A DNA stretch of 64,000 bases from Clostridiaceae bacterium (GTDB taxonomy: Bacteria > Bacillota > Clostridia > Lachnospirales > Lachnospiraceae), in NCBI GenBank assembly GCA_009911305.1, contig QXXC01000003.1:124001-188000 (forward strand). The letters are read 5' to 3'. The notes beneath the pieces are model-generated. The model was not told the origin of the DNA and did not search any database. It saw only the letters and a program-made list of their open reading frames with translations. The stretch's first letter is position 1. Each line of letters opens with the position of its first letter. Of this stretch, positions 8,219 to 18,171 are shown piece by piece. The translations under genes were made by a program, and so were the position numbers.

Positions 8219-9271
8219 ATGATGGAAAATAAAAAAAGTGATATTCAGATCAGTGTGATTCTGCCTGTCTATCAGGCAGAACGGACATTGAAACGGGCGG
8301 TTGAAAGTGTGCGCAGTCAGACCTTTGAGGAGTGGGAACTTATTATTGTAAATGACGGCTCAACGGATGCGTCGGAAGCGATTGCCAGGCGGTATTCAAA
8401 GTTGGATACAAGAATTCATTTGCTTAGTCAGACAAAGAATCAGGGACCTTCAAAATGCAGGAATCTTGGAATACGTAAGGCAAAAGGAAAATATATTACG
8501 TTTCTTGATGCGGATGACTGGATTTCTAAAAATGAACTCAAATCAGCGTACAGGGCGGCAGAAAAAGAAAAGGCGGATATTGTTGTCTGGGGAATCCGGC
8601 AGGAAATAGAAGGAATGAACAGTTATGCGCGTTTATATTCTGCTCAGAAGGTGCTTGATGATAGAGAAGAAATACTGGAAGAAATTTCTATTCTGGATCG
8701 CGACAAGATTTTTTCTTATGTATGGAACAAATTATATTTAAAAGAACGGATGGAACATGATCCATTTGAGGATACCATGCTGAATGAAGATTTCCTGTTC
8801 AATATAAAAGTGTTTCCTAAATGCAGGCGGCTTGTTGTCATTCAAAAGGCAATGTACCATTATGTACAAAACGCAGGCGCAACACTGTCAACGGGATTTA
8901 AACCATATTATTTTTCGGCTATGAAAAAAAGATTTGAGGAAATGCTGAACGTATATAATCATGCAGGGGTCAGTGCAGATGCAAAAAACCGGATGTACAA
9001 CACGCAGAATAAAGTATGGGTATCTACGCTTATGCGATACTGGTTTCCGGAAAATAAAGCTGGTCTTTTGGAAAGGATCCATTCAGTATCAACTGTCCTG
9101 AACGACAGGATGGTTCAGCTTTCAGCAAGGAAAGCAAAACCCGAATGTATCAGAGACAGACTGTTTCAAATGATTCTAAGGTGTCCTAGCGCCTGTCAGG
9201 CGGCACTCCTGACATGGATGATCTATGTGGTTTCAGCGAGGCTGCCTGTTTTATTATATAAAATAAAATAG
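8219..9271 (+). CDS. Family 2 glycosyltransferase (2)
   Basis: 350 aa. Classic GT2 N-terminus (ISVILPVYQAERTLKRAVES, LIIVNDGSTDAS, FLDADDWIS as DxD motif) and NEDFLFNIKVF as the acceptor ED motif. The C-terminal ~100 residues are less conserved and may set acceptor specificity; a hydrophobic C-terminus suggests membrane association. Separated from the previous gene by 80 bp with no evident terminator. Confidence 0.88.
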   Translation: MMENKKSDIQISVILPVYQAERTLKRAVESVRSQTFEEWELIIVNDGSTDASEAIARRYSKLDTRIHLLSQTKNQGPSKCRNLGIRKAKGKYITFLDADDWISKNELKSAYRAAEKEKADIVVWGIRQEIEGMNSYARLYSAQKVLDDREEILEEISILDRDKIFSYVWNKLYLKERMEHDPFEDTMLNEDFLFNIKVFPKCRRLVVIQKAMYHYVQNAGATLSTGFKPYYFSAMKKRFEEMLNVYNHAGVSADAKNRMYNTQNKVWVSTLMRYWFPENKAGLLERIHSVSTVLNDRMVQLSARKAKPECIRDRLFQMILRCPSACQAALLTWMIYVVSARLPVLLYKIK

Positions 9272-9283
9272 AGGGACGCAGTT

Positions 9284-10312
9284 ATGATGGAGGAGCATGT
9301 ATGGTTAAGCGTAATTGTGCCTGTGTATAAGATTGAGGCATATCTTCCGGCCTGTATCGACAGCGTTGCCAGTCAGGCAATGCCGGGAATGGAATTGATA
9401 TTGGTGGATGACGGCTCTCCGGATGGTTCCGGAAGGATATGTGATCAGTACAGTGAAACATACGCATTTATTACGGTAATCCATAAAAGGAACGGAGGTC
9501 TGTCCGATGCGAGGAATGAAGGTATCCGGCATGCGCAGGGGGATTATCTGTTATTTTTAGATGGGGACGACAGAATTGCCAAAGATACATTTGTCCGTTT
9601 AAAGAATAAAATTGTAAAATCGACGTCTTATGACGTGATTATCGGGAGATATCAGAAATACATTGAGAAAGATCATTCGATACAGGAATGCGGATATTTT
9701 TTTGACGAAGAACGTATTTCCGGGCTGAAGGGCGAGGCATTATTAAAGGAGATATTGTATCATTGCAGACATTATGACTGGTATGCCTGGCTTAATATTG
9801 TAAACAGGAGGTTCCTGTTAGAGAACAGCCTGTGGTTTGAGACTGGCCGGCTGTATGAGGATATCTTCTGGACACCGAATGTATTGTTTCATTCCCATAA
9901 GACGGGCTATTTGGAATACCCCTTTTATGTGTATACATTTATGCGGACAGGAGCAATAACGACTCAGGAAGACTGGAAAAGCTACTATGGAAAAATGGCG
10001 GCATGTCAGTATATGAAGGATTTTAGTGAAAAAAATATTATTTCGTCTCGTGTGCGGCAGAAGCTTCTTGGCAGTGTACATCAGGTTTATTCGTCCCTTA
10101 TCATAGATGCTGTCTATATAGAGAAAACGTATGGCAGGATGAAATGGGAAGCATTGAGACAGCTATTATGCATTTGGAGATATTCAGATAAAAAAATTCA
10201 TCATGTTCTGTATATTTTCGCAAAATGTTTCGGTGTTCCCGGCCTGGCATGGATATTAGATTTGTTTTTTAATATTATTTCAGACCGTCACAGACAGGAG
10301 AGTGAGAAGTGA
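9284..10312 (+). CDS. Family 2 glycosyltransferase (3)
   Basis: 342 aa. SVIVPVYKIEAYLPACIDS, LILVDDGSPDGSG, FLDGDDRI (DxD) and YEDIFWTPNVLFHS mark a GT2 enzyme of the capsule/EPS type; it resembles the enzyme at 11466. Its stop overlaps the GTG start of the polymerase gene by 4 bp, indicating translational coupling. The donor sugar cannot be predicted. Confidence 0.88.
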   Translation: MMEEHVWLSVIVPVYKIEAYLPACIDSVASQAMPGMELILVDDGSPDGSGRICDQYSETYAFITVIHKRNGGLSDARNEGIRHAQGDYLLFLDGDDRIAKDTFVRLKNKIVKSTSYDVIIGRYQKYIEKDHSIQECGYFFDEERISGLKGEALLKEILYHCRHYDWYAWLNIVNRRFLLENSLWFETGRLYEDIFWTPNVLFHSHKTGYLEYPFYVYTFMRTGAITTQEDWKSYYGKMAACQYMKDFSEKNIISSRVRQKLLGSVHQVYSSLIIDAVYIEKTYGRMKWEALRQLLCIWRYSDKKIHHVLYIFAKCFGVPGLAWILDLFFNIISDRHRQESEK

Positions 10313-11469
10313 ATGATATAGTAAATGGGATTCTCATTGTTTTTATTATGGGTTTTCCGGTTGCCATCACAGCCGTTATAAATAAAAGAAAGTGTTTCCA
10401 TATAGAGAAAATCTGGATTGCAGTAACTCTGGCGCTTCTGGCAAGCCGGCTTACCCCTGTCGTCAGGACAGATTTATTTCGTTATAATCAGAAAATGATG
10501 GAGTTTGCTGAATTATCGTATAAGGATTTAATGCAGCAGACCAGATTAAACGATTTGCTGATTAATCAGATGTTTTGGGCATTCGGAAAGCTTGGATGGC
10601 GTCCGCTGCTTCCGGCGGTCAGCGCTTTTGCATTGTACAGCGTAATGCTTCAGATTTATGGCGGTGTCCTTAAGCGCACAGAGGCTTCAAAGCATTTGAA
10701 ATTTATTTTACTGATGTTTACGATGTCAATTGTGTCATTTTATTATTCCACAGAAGTAATCAGAAATATGCTGGCATTTACGCTCTCTATTTATGGTGTC
10801 TTTCGGGATTTGTATCAGAAAAAACGGAATGTATGGACGTTTCTGCTTTATATCCTGCCGTGTATGATCCATATGTCCGCAATTGTATTTCTCATCCTGC
10901 GGGTGTCGGTTTGGCTGTTTCGTTCCCTGTATCCCCTTTTTTTAGCCGGGATATTTGTATCGCCGCTTATGCTTTATGAGGCATATCATATAACGAAAGA
11001 TCTTGAATTTGGCAATCCCCTGCTTTCACTGTTCAGACAATGTATTGACTCTGCTTACTGGTATTACTACGAATTTGATTATGGATGGGCTCTGGCCGTC
11101 AGAAAAAGCGGGTTTATGAATGTACAGAGGTTCTTTTTTTTCGTATTACTGGCCGGTATTTTGTTTGAGCTGTTTGTTTATCACAGAAGGTTTGGGAAAG
11201 AAAATCCGGAGCATATAAAGCTGCTTTTATTTTTAGAAGGATTTGGAGCATTGACATTGATCACGTTTCATATAATGGATGCAATTTATCTGAGATTATA
11301 TTATATCTGGTTTTTGATACTGCCGGCGATCCTTTTTCCTGTCATTAAAATGGCATCGGAAAAGAGGTTTTTCCGGTATTATAACGGTGTTTTACTGTAT
11401 GCATTCATACCGATAGGAATGGTTTTTCAGTTATACAGAATGTATGGGTATGTTGTCATTCAAATATGA
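10309..11469 (+). CDS. EpsG/Wzy-type polysaccharide polymerase
   Basis: 386 aa from GTG 10309, overlapping the preceding gene by 4 bp. About ten hydrophobic segments throughout, a conserved-looking loop near 40-60 (TPVVRTDLFRYNQKM) and FYYSTEVIRNMLAFTLSIYG match the EpsG/Wzy family of O-antigen/EPS polymerases. It would join repeat units on the outer face of the membrane after flipping. Only membrane polymerase candidate in the operon, which supports a Wzx/Wzy-dependent pathway. Confidence 0.82.
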   Translation: MNDIVNGILIVFIMGFPVAITAVINKRKCFHIEKIWIAVTLALLASRLTPVVRTDLFRYNQKMMEFAELSYKDLMQQTRLNDLLINQMFWAFGKLGWRPLLPAVSAFALYSVMLQIYGGVLKRTEASKHLKFILLMFTMSIVSFYYSTEVIRNMLAFTLSIYGVFRDLYQKKRNVWTFLLYILPCMIHMSAIVFLILRVSVWLFRSLYPLFLAGIFVSPLMLYEAYHITKDLEFGNPLLSLFRQCIDSAYWYYYEFDYGWALAVRKSGFMNVQRFFFFVLLAGILFELFVYHRRFGKENPEHIKLLLFLEGFGALTLITFHIMDAIYLRLYYIWFLILPAILFPVIKMASEKRFFRYYNGVLLYAFIPIGMVFQLYRMYGYVVIQI

Positions 11470-12500
11470 CAGAATGTAACGTGTTTTCCATGGAGGTTGA
11501 AAATGGTATGCCCAGGCCGGAGATCAGCGTGATTATCCCAGTCTATAATTTGAGCCGGTTCATTAAACCGTGTATTTTAAGCGTAGTAAATCAGACTTTT
11601 AAAAAATTTGAAATGATTCTTGTAAATGACGGATCCGAAGATGATTCAGGGGAAATCTGTGAAAAGTTTTCAGAGAGATATGCGAATATTTTAGTCATTC
11701 ATCAGATGAATGCCGGGGTGAGTGAGGCGAGAAATGCCGGTATCCGGGCTGCCAGAGGAAGATATATCGCATTTCTGGATGGGGATGACGAGATAAAGGA
11801 TAATTTTCTGGAAGTATTATATGGCATGCTCCAGGAGAACCGGGCAGAGCTGGCATGCCTGAATTGGTCTTTGGGAGACGGCGCTTCAGAGAAAACGGTA
11901 TTGCTGTCGTCTCAGTCTGCATTAGATTTCATTTGGGACAGCAATAAGTATCAGGGATATGTGTGGAATAAGCTGTTTCTGAGAGAACTGATTATCGAAA
12001 ATAAGCTTTATTTTGATCCGGAAGCAAGGATCTGCGAGGATCTGGAGTTTTGCGTAAGATATATAAAATGCTCATCACAGGCCGTATATAAAAATGTCTG
12101 CCTTAACATTTATAGGTCAAGGAAGGACAGCGCAATGGGAGCTTACGATTACGTAAAGGAAAGAAATAGAATTGCCGTACTGGAACGCCTGAAATCAGAG
12201 CAAACGGGAGATTGCACGTTTAATAAAAAATTATGCAGGGAGCTTATACATTCCCATATCCGGGCAATCTTCTGGGAATCGCGTGAAAGCAGTCAGAGGG
12301 GAAGGAGTATTGCTGAAGCGCATCTGAATGCAATGTCAGGTTATTTTTCGATAAAATTGATCCGTGGAAAAATGAAAGCGGCATATTATGGCGTCAGATA
12401 TTTTCCTGAAACGATATTGCAGTTTTATAAGGTATTGCAAATGATAAAAAGGAAGAGACATCTGCCGGAAGAAACCGGGCAGGAAAAGGAACGGGTATGA
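11466..12500 (+). CDS. Family 2 glycosyltransferase (4)
   Basis: 344 aa, start overlaps the polymerase stop by 4 bp (ATGA). ISVIIPVYNLSRFIKPCI, MILVNDGSEDDSG, FLDGDDEIKD (DxD) and ICEDLEFCVRY (ED motif) are all present. Basic C-terminus (MIKRKRHLPEE) suggests interaction with the membrane surface. Fourth sugar-adding enzyme of the operon, so a repeat unit of about five sugars is plausible when the priming sugar is counted. Confidence 0.88.
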   Translation: MTECNVFSMEVENGMPRPEISVIIPVYNLSRFIKPCILSVVNQTFKKFEMILVNDGSEDDSGEICEKFSERYANILVIHQMNAGVSEARNAGIRAARGRYIAFLDGDDEIKDNFLEVLYGMLQENRAELACLNWSLGDGASEKTVLLSSQSALDFIWDSNKYQGYVWNKLFLRELIIENKLYFDPEARICEDLEFCVRYIKCSSQAVYKNVCLNIYRSRKDSAMGAYDYVKERNRIAVLERLKSEQTGDCTFNKKLCRELIHSHIRAIFWESRESSQRGRSIAEAHLNAMSGYFSIKLIRGKMKAAYYGVRYFPETILQFYKVLQMIKRKRHLPEETGQEKERV

Positions 12501-12522
12501 GAGCGGGGAGGAACGGCGCGGG

Positions 12523-13704
12523 ATGGTAGGAATCATTACGCTTTACTATAATAATTATAATCTGGGAGGACTGCTTCAGGCCTATGCATTACAGCGGACC
12601 GTTCAGGGCATGTCCTTTGACTGTGAACAGCTCTGCATCTGGCATTATAAGCCGGAAACATATATGGCGAGAATACAAAAGAAGGCGCGCAGGTTTTGTA
12701 CGGCTCCTTTATGTGAAATGGAGCGGACGGCCAAAGCTTTGAGGAAGCACTGGGACAGCAGGCCTGTTATGGCGGATCTGGCAAAGCGCTGGCAGAGGAT
12801 GGAGGAATTTATGCTCCGTATCCCGCACAGCGGACAGGAATACGGCCCGGATAATATGTATGAATGCCTGAAAAAATACGACGCTTTTATTACAGGAAGC
12901 GATCAGGTATGGAATGGAACGTATGTGAAGGATCCGTATCTGGGGATCAATCTGCTGGAGTTTGTGCCAGAGCACATCCCTAAAATTGCATATGCAGCCA
13001 GCGGGATCGACGCTTCATTAAGCGACAGCCGTAAAAGGAGACTGAATGCGTCTCTTGCATCGTTTCGGAGTATTTCGGTCAGGGAGCGCAGCTCGTTGTG
13101 TATACTGGATACGGACAATCAGAAGAGGAGCAGGGCTGTTCTGGATCCGGTTTTTTTAGTGGACAGGCAGCATTGGGAGGAGCTGTCCGCTGAATCACAG
13201 ATGTCAGAAGAAACAGCCGGCCGGCCCTTTGCGTTTGTTTACCTGTTAGGAGATGGAAAAAGGAGCCGGGACACAGCCGGCCGGATCGCTGCTCTTTGGG
13301 GGTTGGATATCACAGCATTTGTGCATGCCCGGAATGTTTTCTGTCTGTGGGATCAGAATTTTGGGGACAGGAGGGTGACTGCCTATGGCCCGGCTGATTT
13401 TTTACGGATGATAAGGGAAAGCAGCCTTGTGATTACCGATTCATTTCATGCCGTTTCCTTTTCCATCCTGTTTGAGACGCCATTTTTTGTGCTTGACAGA
13501 GCGGATGAGGAGTCTGTGAATTCCAGAATCACCGATCTGCTGGATGATATGGATTTGATGCCGCAGATGGTGTGTTCGGCACAGCCAGAGGACGCTTTTA
13601 TGGATGCACCCGATTTCGCCCGGGCGAGGAACGTGATCCGATGCTCAAAGGAAGCCTCTGAGAGATTTCTGGAAGAAGCGCTGCGTCCGTTAAGAAAGCC
13701 ATGA
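12523..13704 (+). CDS. Polysaccharide pyruvyltransferase family protein
   Basis: 393 aa. MVGIITLYYNNYNLGGLLQAY-type start, ITGSDQVWNG, KIAYAASGI and VITDSFHAVSFSILF are signature blocks of the CsaB/PssM family, which transfers pyruvate from phosphoenolpyruvate to a sugar as a ketal, adding negative charge to the polymer. The window's left-edge protein carries the C-terminal part of the same domain. Shine-Dalgarno gggagg lies upstream of ATG 12523. Some family members act with F420H2-dehydrogenase-like partners, as in that fusion. Confidence 0.85.
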   Translation: MVGIITLYYNNYNLGGLLQAYALQRTVQGMSFDCEQLCIWHYKPETYMARIQKKARRFCTAPLCEMERTAKALRKHWDSRPVMADLAKRWQRMEEFMLRIPHSGQEYGPDNMYECLKKYDAFITGSDQVWNGTYVKDPYLGINLLEFVPEHIPKIAYAASGIDASLSDSRKRRLNASLASFRSISVRERSSLCILDTDNQKRSRAVLDPVFLVDRQHWEELSAESQMSEETAGRPFAFVYLLGDGKRSRDTAGRIAALWGLDITAFVHARNVFCLWDQNFGDRRVTAYGPADFLRMIRESSLVITDSFHAVSFSILFETPFFVLDRADEESVNSRITDLLDDMDLMPQMVCSAQPEDAFMDAPDFARARNVIRCSKEASERFLEEALRPLRKP

Positions 13705-13759
13705 TTTATAAGATGCAGAGGTACTCGGAAATCTCAGGCATATAGAGGAGAGGAGCCAT

Positions 13760-15211
13760 ATGTTCCAGCACATCATCGGGAAATACAAGGCGCTTCCGGC
13801 CCCTGTTCGGGCGTCGGGCTGGTTTTTTGTATGCGCCTTCTGCCAGAAGGGGATTTCTTTTATTACAACGCCGATCTTTACAAGACTGTTGTCCGCAGCG
13901 GAATATGGGGCGTATAGTGTATTCCAGTCATGGATGGGAATGATCACGATTTTTGTATCCCTGAATCTGAACTGCGGTGTGTATACGCGCGGGCTGGTTC
14001 AGTTTGAAGAGGAAAGGAAGGAGTTTTCCTCTTCCATGCAGGGGCTGTGCCTGACATCGGCTGCTGCATGGCTTGGGATTTATCTGCTGTTTCGCGATGT
14101 CTGGAACCGGCTGTTTTCCCTGACGACGCTTCAGATGCTTGCCATGTTCCTTATCATATGGACCTCCGCGTCGTTCGGATTCTGGTCTGTTGAGCAGAGG
14201 GTGGAGCTGCGTTACCAGAGGCTGGTCGCTGTCACGCTGCTCGTGTCTCTTATCCAGCCGGCGGTGGGGATTGCATTCGTTTCCCGCGCGCAGGACAAAG
14301 CGACAGCCAGGATTTTGGGGCTCGCCCTGGTAAATGCAGCCGCTTATTCGGGGCTTTTTGTGTCACAGATGCGGCGCGGGAAACGTTTTTTTGTGAGGAA
14401 GTTCTGGAAGCATGCGGCACGGTTCAACCTTCCGCTGCTGCCGCATTATCTGTCGCAGTCCATTTTAAGCGGCGCGGACCGGATTATGATTGAGCGGATG
14501 GCCGGGGCGGATAAGGCAGGGATTTATAACCTGGCTTGTTCCGTTTCCATGATTATGACCATGTTCCACACAGCGCTGATGCAGACCGTCGAGCCATGGC
14601 TGTACCAAAAGATTAAGGAGGGAAGGACAGACGTCCTTTCAGCCGTCGCCTATCCGGCGTTTGGGGCTGTGGCGGGCGTAAATCTGCTCTTGATTGCATT
14701 TGCCCCTGAGATTATCACACTGTTTGCCCCGGATGAGTACCGGGAAGCGATCTGGGCGATTCCGCCGGTCGTCATGAGCGTATATTTTACGTTTGCCTAT
14801 ACCTTTTTTGCTGTGTTTGAATTCTATTTTGAAAAAACACAGTATATCGCAACCGCCACAGCGGCCGGGGCGGTTCTCAATATTGCGCTGAACCGGATAT
14901 GTATCCCGCGGTTTGGCTATTATGCGGCAGGCTACACCACGCTGGCCTGCTATATGATCTACGCAGTATTTCACTACTGCTTTATGAGGAAACTCTGCCG
15001 GACGCGGCTGGGCGGCAGGCAGGCTTACCGCACGCGGATCCTGCTTGGGATTACCGCATGCTTTATGCTGCTGGGATTCGGGCTTATGTTTACCTATACA
15101 AATGCTGTCCTGCGCTATGTATGGATCGTATTCGGGGCAGGAGTCCTGGCGGTTCGGAGAAAGAGGCTGCAGCTCTATCTGAAAAGCCTGCATAAACTGC
15201 CAAAAGCATAG
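13760..15211 (+). CDS. Wzx-type oligosaccharide flippase
   Basis: 483 aa from ATG 13760 with a strong gaggagaggag site. Twelve or more hydrophobic segments and the FITTPIFTRLLSAAEYGAY start typical of polysaccharide-biosynthesis flippases of the MOP superfamily; NLPLLPHYLSQSILSGADRI is the conserved mid-protein block. It would move the undecaprenyl-linked repeat unit outward for polymerisation by the protein at 10309. Confidence 0.9.
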   Translation: MFQHIIGKYKALPAPVRASGWFFVCAFCQKGISFITTPIFTRLLSAAEYGAYSVFQSWMGMITIFVSLNLNCGVYTRGLVQFEEERKEFSSSMQGLCLTSAAAWLGIYLLFRDVWNRLFSLTTLQMLAMFLIIWTSASFGFWSVEQRVELRYQRLVAVTLLVSLIQPAVGIAFVSRAQDKATARILGLALVNAAAYSGLFVSQMRRGKRFFVRKFWKHAARFNLPLLPHYLSQSILSGADRIMIERMAGADKAGIYNLACSVSMIMTMFHTALMQTVEPWLYQKIKEGRTDVLSAVAYPAFGAVAGVNLLLIAFAPEIITLFAPDEYREAIWAIPPVVMSVYFTFAYTFFAVFEFYFEKTQYIATATAAGAVLNIALNRICIPRFGYYAAGYTTLACYMIYAVFHYCFMRKLCRTRLGGRQAYRTRILLGITACFMLLGFGLMFTYTNAVLRYVWIVFGAGVLAVRRKRLQLYLKSLHKLPKA

Positions 15212-15316
15212 GTCTGCAAATAACGGTCCGGGAACATGCAGCCTGCCGGAAATGCATGTTTAAGAGAATACGGCCAGCCTGCGCGCAGAAATACCACAGG
15301 AGAGGAGTATCCGCTT

Positions 15317-17062
15317 ATGGAACGCTTTTACACAAATGAACGAAATGCACAAATGCTATTATATCTGATGAAAGCCCATGGAATCAAAAAAGTTATTGTA
15401 AGCCCTGGAGCTACGAATGTATGCCTGGTCGGCAGCCTGCAGGCAGATTCTTACTTTGAACTGTATTCCTGCGTCGATGAGCGCTCGGCCGCTTACATGG
15501 CCTGCGGGATGGCGGCTGAGAGCGGGGAGCCGGTGGCCTTAAGCTGCACCGGAGCCACAGCGTCCAGAAACTATCTGCCGGGGCTGACGGAAGCCTATTA
15601 CCGCAGGCTTCCGGTGCTTGCCATTACCTCCACACAGCATCCGGGCCGTATCGGACATAACATCCCCCAGGTGATTGACCGGACTTCACTGCCAAAGGAT
15701 ACGGTAAAAATGAGCGTGCTGATCCCGAACATTCACGATGATGAAGATGAGTGGGCGTATGGAGCGGCGCTGAATAAAGCTCTTCTGGAGCTGCGGCGCG
15801 CCGGCGGAGGACCGGTTCATGTGAATCTGGCGACGGGCTACAGCCAGGATTTCTCGGTGAAAGAGCTTCCCGCGACGCGTGTGATCCGCCGGATTGGCCA
15901 TACGGAAGAATGTCCTGCGCTGCCGGAGGGGAGAATCGGTATTTTTGCCGGAGCGCACAGGAGATGGAGCGAAGCCCTGACGCAGAGCGTGAATGCCTTT
16001 TGCAAACGGTATGGAGCTGCTGTAATTTGTGATCACACCAGTAATTATACGGGTCCATATAAGGCTTCGGCCTGTCTGGCGGCAAATCAGGAGCAGTACC
16101 GCTCTCCTGTATGCCGAATGGAGCTGCTGATCCATATCGGGGATATTTCCGGCGCTTATATGAATCTGTCCCCGTCGCAGGTCTGGCGCGTCCACCCGGA
16201 CGGTGAAATCCGTGATACGTTCCGGGCGCTCCGGTATACATTTGAGATGGAGGAAGAAGCATTTTTTAGAAGATATGCGGAACAAAGCTTCAGGGAACCT
16301 GAGCCGGCCAGCTATTTCGGGGAGTGGAGCCGGGAGCTTGGGCGTCTGCGCGAAAAAATTCCGGAGCTGCCCTTTTCCAATGTGTGGACAGCGCAGCAGA
16401 CGCTTGCGCTGCTGCCGGAGAACAGCGCGCTTTATCTGGGAATCCTGCATTCGCTGCGCTCCTGGAATTTTTTTGAAAAGCCGGACAGCGTGGAGGCATA
16501 TGCGAATACAGGCGGTTTTGGAATTGACGGCGGGATATCCTCTCTGGCCGGAGCGGCCCTGGCGTCCCCGGCAAAACTGTTTTTTGGGGTCACAGGGGAT
16601 CTGGCCTTTTTTTATGATATGAATGCGCTGGGAAACCGCCATTTGGGCTCCAACATACGAATCCTTTTGGTCAATAACGGGCGCGGAACGGAGTTTCGGA
16701 ATTACAGTCATCCGGCCGCGCGCTTTGGCGAGGGGGCGGATGCGTTTATGGCGGCGGCAGGCCATTTCGGCAGCCAGTCGCGGGAGCTGGCGAGGCATTA
16801 TGCACAGGATCTGGGCTTTGAGTATATGGCGGCATCCGGTAAAGAGGAATATCTGGATGTAAGAGAGCGTTTCCTCACGCCGGCCCGGACGGAGCGGCCG
16901 ATGCTTCTTGAGGTTTTTACGGACAGCAGGGAGGAGAGCAGGGCCCTGGAAATGATAAGTAATCTGGAGACATCGGCGGCAGGCCGGGCGAAAAAGCTGG
17001 CCAGAAAGGCGCTGGGTGAGGACGGGGTGAGGCTGGTAAAAGGGATAATTAAGAAAAAATAA
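15317..17062 (+). CDS. Thiamine-diphosphate-dependent (MenD/acetolactate-synthase-like) enzyme
   Basis: 581 aa from ATG 15317 (ggagaggag upstream; the frame opens at 15236). N-terminal Pyr domain with VIVSPGATN and the cofactor-activating glutamate in SCVDERSAAYMACGMA, a middle domain (~190-330), and a C-terminal PP domain with GVTGDLAFFYDMNALG as the ThDP/Mg motif (GDxxF...N). Closest overall to MenD-like enzymes, but no menaquinone genes are near. Inside an EPS operon and 20 bp before an SDR gene, it more likely performs a 2-oxoacid-derived carboligation or decarboxylation on a sugar, as YerE does for branched sugars. That function is inference. Confidence 0.7.
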   Translation: MERFYTNERNAQMLLYLMKAHGIKKVIVSPGATNVCLVGSLQADSYFELYSCVDERSAAYMACGMAAESGEPVALSCTGATASRNYLPGLTEAYYRRLPVLAITSTQHPGRIGHNIPQVIDRTSLPKDTVKMSVLIPNIHDDEDEWAYGAALNKALLELRRAGGGPVHVNLATGYSQDFSVKELPATRVIRRIGHTEECPALPEGRIGIFAGAHRRWSEALTQSVNAFCKRYGAAVICDHTSNYTGPYKASACLAANQEQYRSPVCRMELLIHIGDISGAYMNLSPSQVWRVHPDGEIRDTFRALRYTFEMEEEAFFRRYAEQSFREPEPASYFGEWSRELGRLREKIPELPFSNVWTAQQTLALLPENSALYLGILHSLRSWNFFEKPDSVEAYANTGGFGIDGGISSLAGAALASPAKLFFGVTGDLAFFYDMNALGNRHLGSNIRILLVNNGRGTEFRNYSHPAARFGEGADAFMAAAGHFGSQSRELARHYAQDLGFEYMAASGKEEYLDVRERFLTPARTERPMLLEVFTDSREESRALEMISNLETSAAGRAKKLARKALGEDGVRLVKGIIKKK

Positions 17063-17082
17063 ACGTGCAGGGAGGCTGGCAG

Positions 17083-18171
17083 ATGCGGGTTCTGATGCTG
17101 GGCGGGACGGGCGCGATGGGAAGGCCGCTGGCCGGGATTCTGGCTTCGGAAGGGGCAGAGGTTGTGATCACTTCCCGAAGCCGTTCCGGAACAGGTAAAA
17201 AGGGGATCGGATACAGGCAGGGGAACGCCCGTGATAATGGATTCCTAAAGCGTCTTTTAGAGGATTTTTATGATGTGATCATTGATTTTATGGTGTATGG
17301 CGAGGCGGAGTTTACGCAGAGGATGGAGCTTCTTCTGACCTCCTGCGGCCAGTATATCTTCCTCAGTTCAGGGAGAGTCTATGACGGTTCCGATTTCCGG
17401 ATGACAGAAGTCTCCCCAAGGCTTTTGGAGAGCTGCCGTGATGCGGATTATCTTAAAACTGACGAGTATGCGCTTTCAAAGGCGAGGCAGGAGGATCGGC
17501 TCCGGGAGTCGGGATATGCGAACTGGACGATTGTCCGGCCGTATATTACCTACAGTGAACAGCGCCTGCAGCTCGGGGTGTTTGAAAAGGAACAGTGGCT
17601 CTACCGGGCGCTTAAGGGGCGGACGATCGTGTTTGCAAAGGATATTGCAGAGAAGCGGACCACCTTAACCTGCGCCCTGGATGTGGCAGAGGCGCTTGCA
17701 AAAATAGCGGGGAACCCCGAAGCGTTTGGGGAGGCAGTCCAGCTCGCGGCGCCTTGTGACATATCCTGGAAAGAAGCGCTGGATATATATCTGGACGTTC
17801 TGGAAGAAAAGACACACCGAAGGCCAAAGGTTTACTGGATGGATGAATCCATCGGGCTGGCGCAGCGTCTGGGAAATGTGTTCCAGGTGAAATACGACAG
17901 GCTGTTTCACCGCAGGTTCAACAGCGAAAAGGCGGACCGGATATGCGGGGAACCGCTGCGTTACAGGGATGCGGGGACGGGTTTAAAGGCCTGCCTGGAA
18001 GAATTTCTGGATGGAGACAGGGAATTCAGGGACATATCGTGGAAGGCAGAGGCCTTTATGGATCGGCTGACCGGGGAACGGACCCCGTTTAAAGAGATAC
18101 CTTCATTTAAAAGGAAGGCCGCCTACTTTCTGCGGAGGTATCTGCCGGGGGGATGCCCCGGGGATGGGTAA
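17083..18171 (+). CDS. NAD(P)-dependent epimerase/dehydratase (extended SDR)
   Basis: 362 aa from ATG 17083 (gggagg upstream). MRVLMLGGTGAMGRPLAGIL gives the Rossmann GxxGxxG site; SSGRVYDG and KTDEYALSKARQEDRL hold Ser/Tyr-xxx-Lys-like catalytic positions (Y and K spaced as YALSK). Last gene of the EPS operon. It probably reduces or epimerises the nucleotide-linked product of the neighbouring ThDP enzyme. Substrate unknown. Confidence 0.75.
   Translation: MRVLMLGGTGAMGRPLAGILASEGAEVVITSRSRSGTGKKGIGYRQGNARDNGFLKRLLEDFYDVIIDFMVYGEAEFTQRMELLLTSCGQYIFLSSGRVYDGSDFRMTEVSPRLLESCRDADYLKTDEYALSKARQEDRLRESGYANWTIVRPYITYSEQRLQLGVFEKEQWLYRALKGRTIVFAKDIAEKRTTLTCALDVAEALAKIAGNPEAFGEAVQLAAPCDISWKEALDIYLDVLEEKTHRRPKVYWMDESIGLAQRLGNVFQVKYDRLFHRRFNSEKADRICGEPLRYRDAGTGLKACLEEFLDGDREFRDISWKAEAFMDRLTGERTPFKEIPSFKRKAAYFLRRYLPGGCPGDG

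Noticed and set aside
15317-17062. Calling the ThDP enzyme MenD
   Set aside because: No other menaquinone gene is near and it is embedded in a polysaccharide operon; only the broader family is supported.
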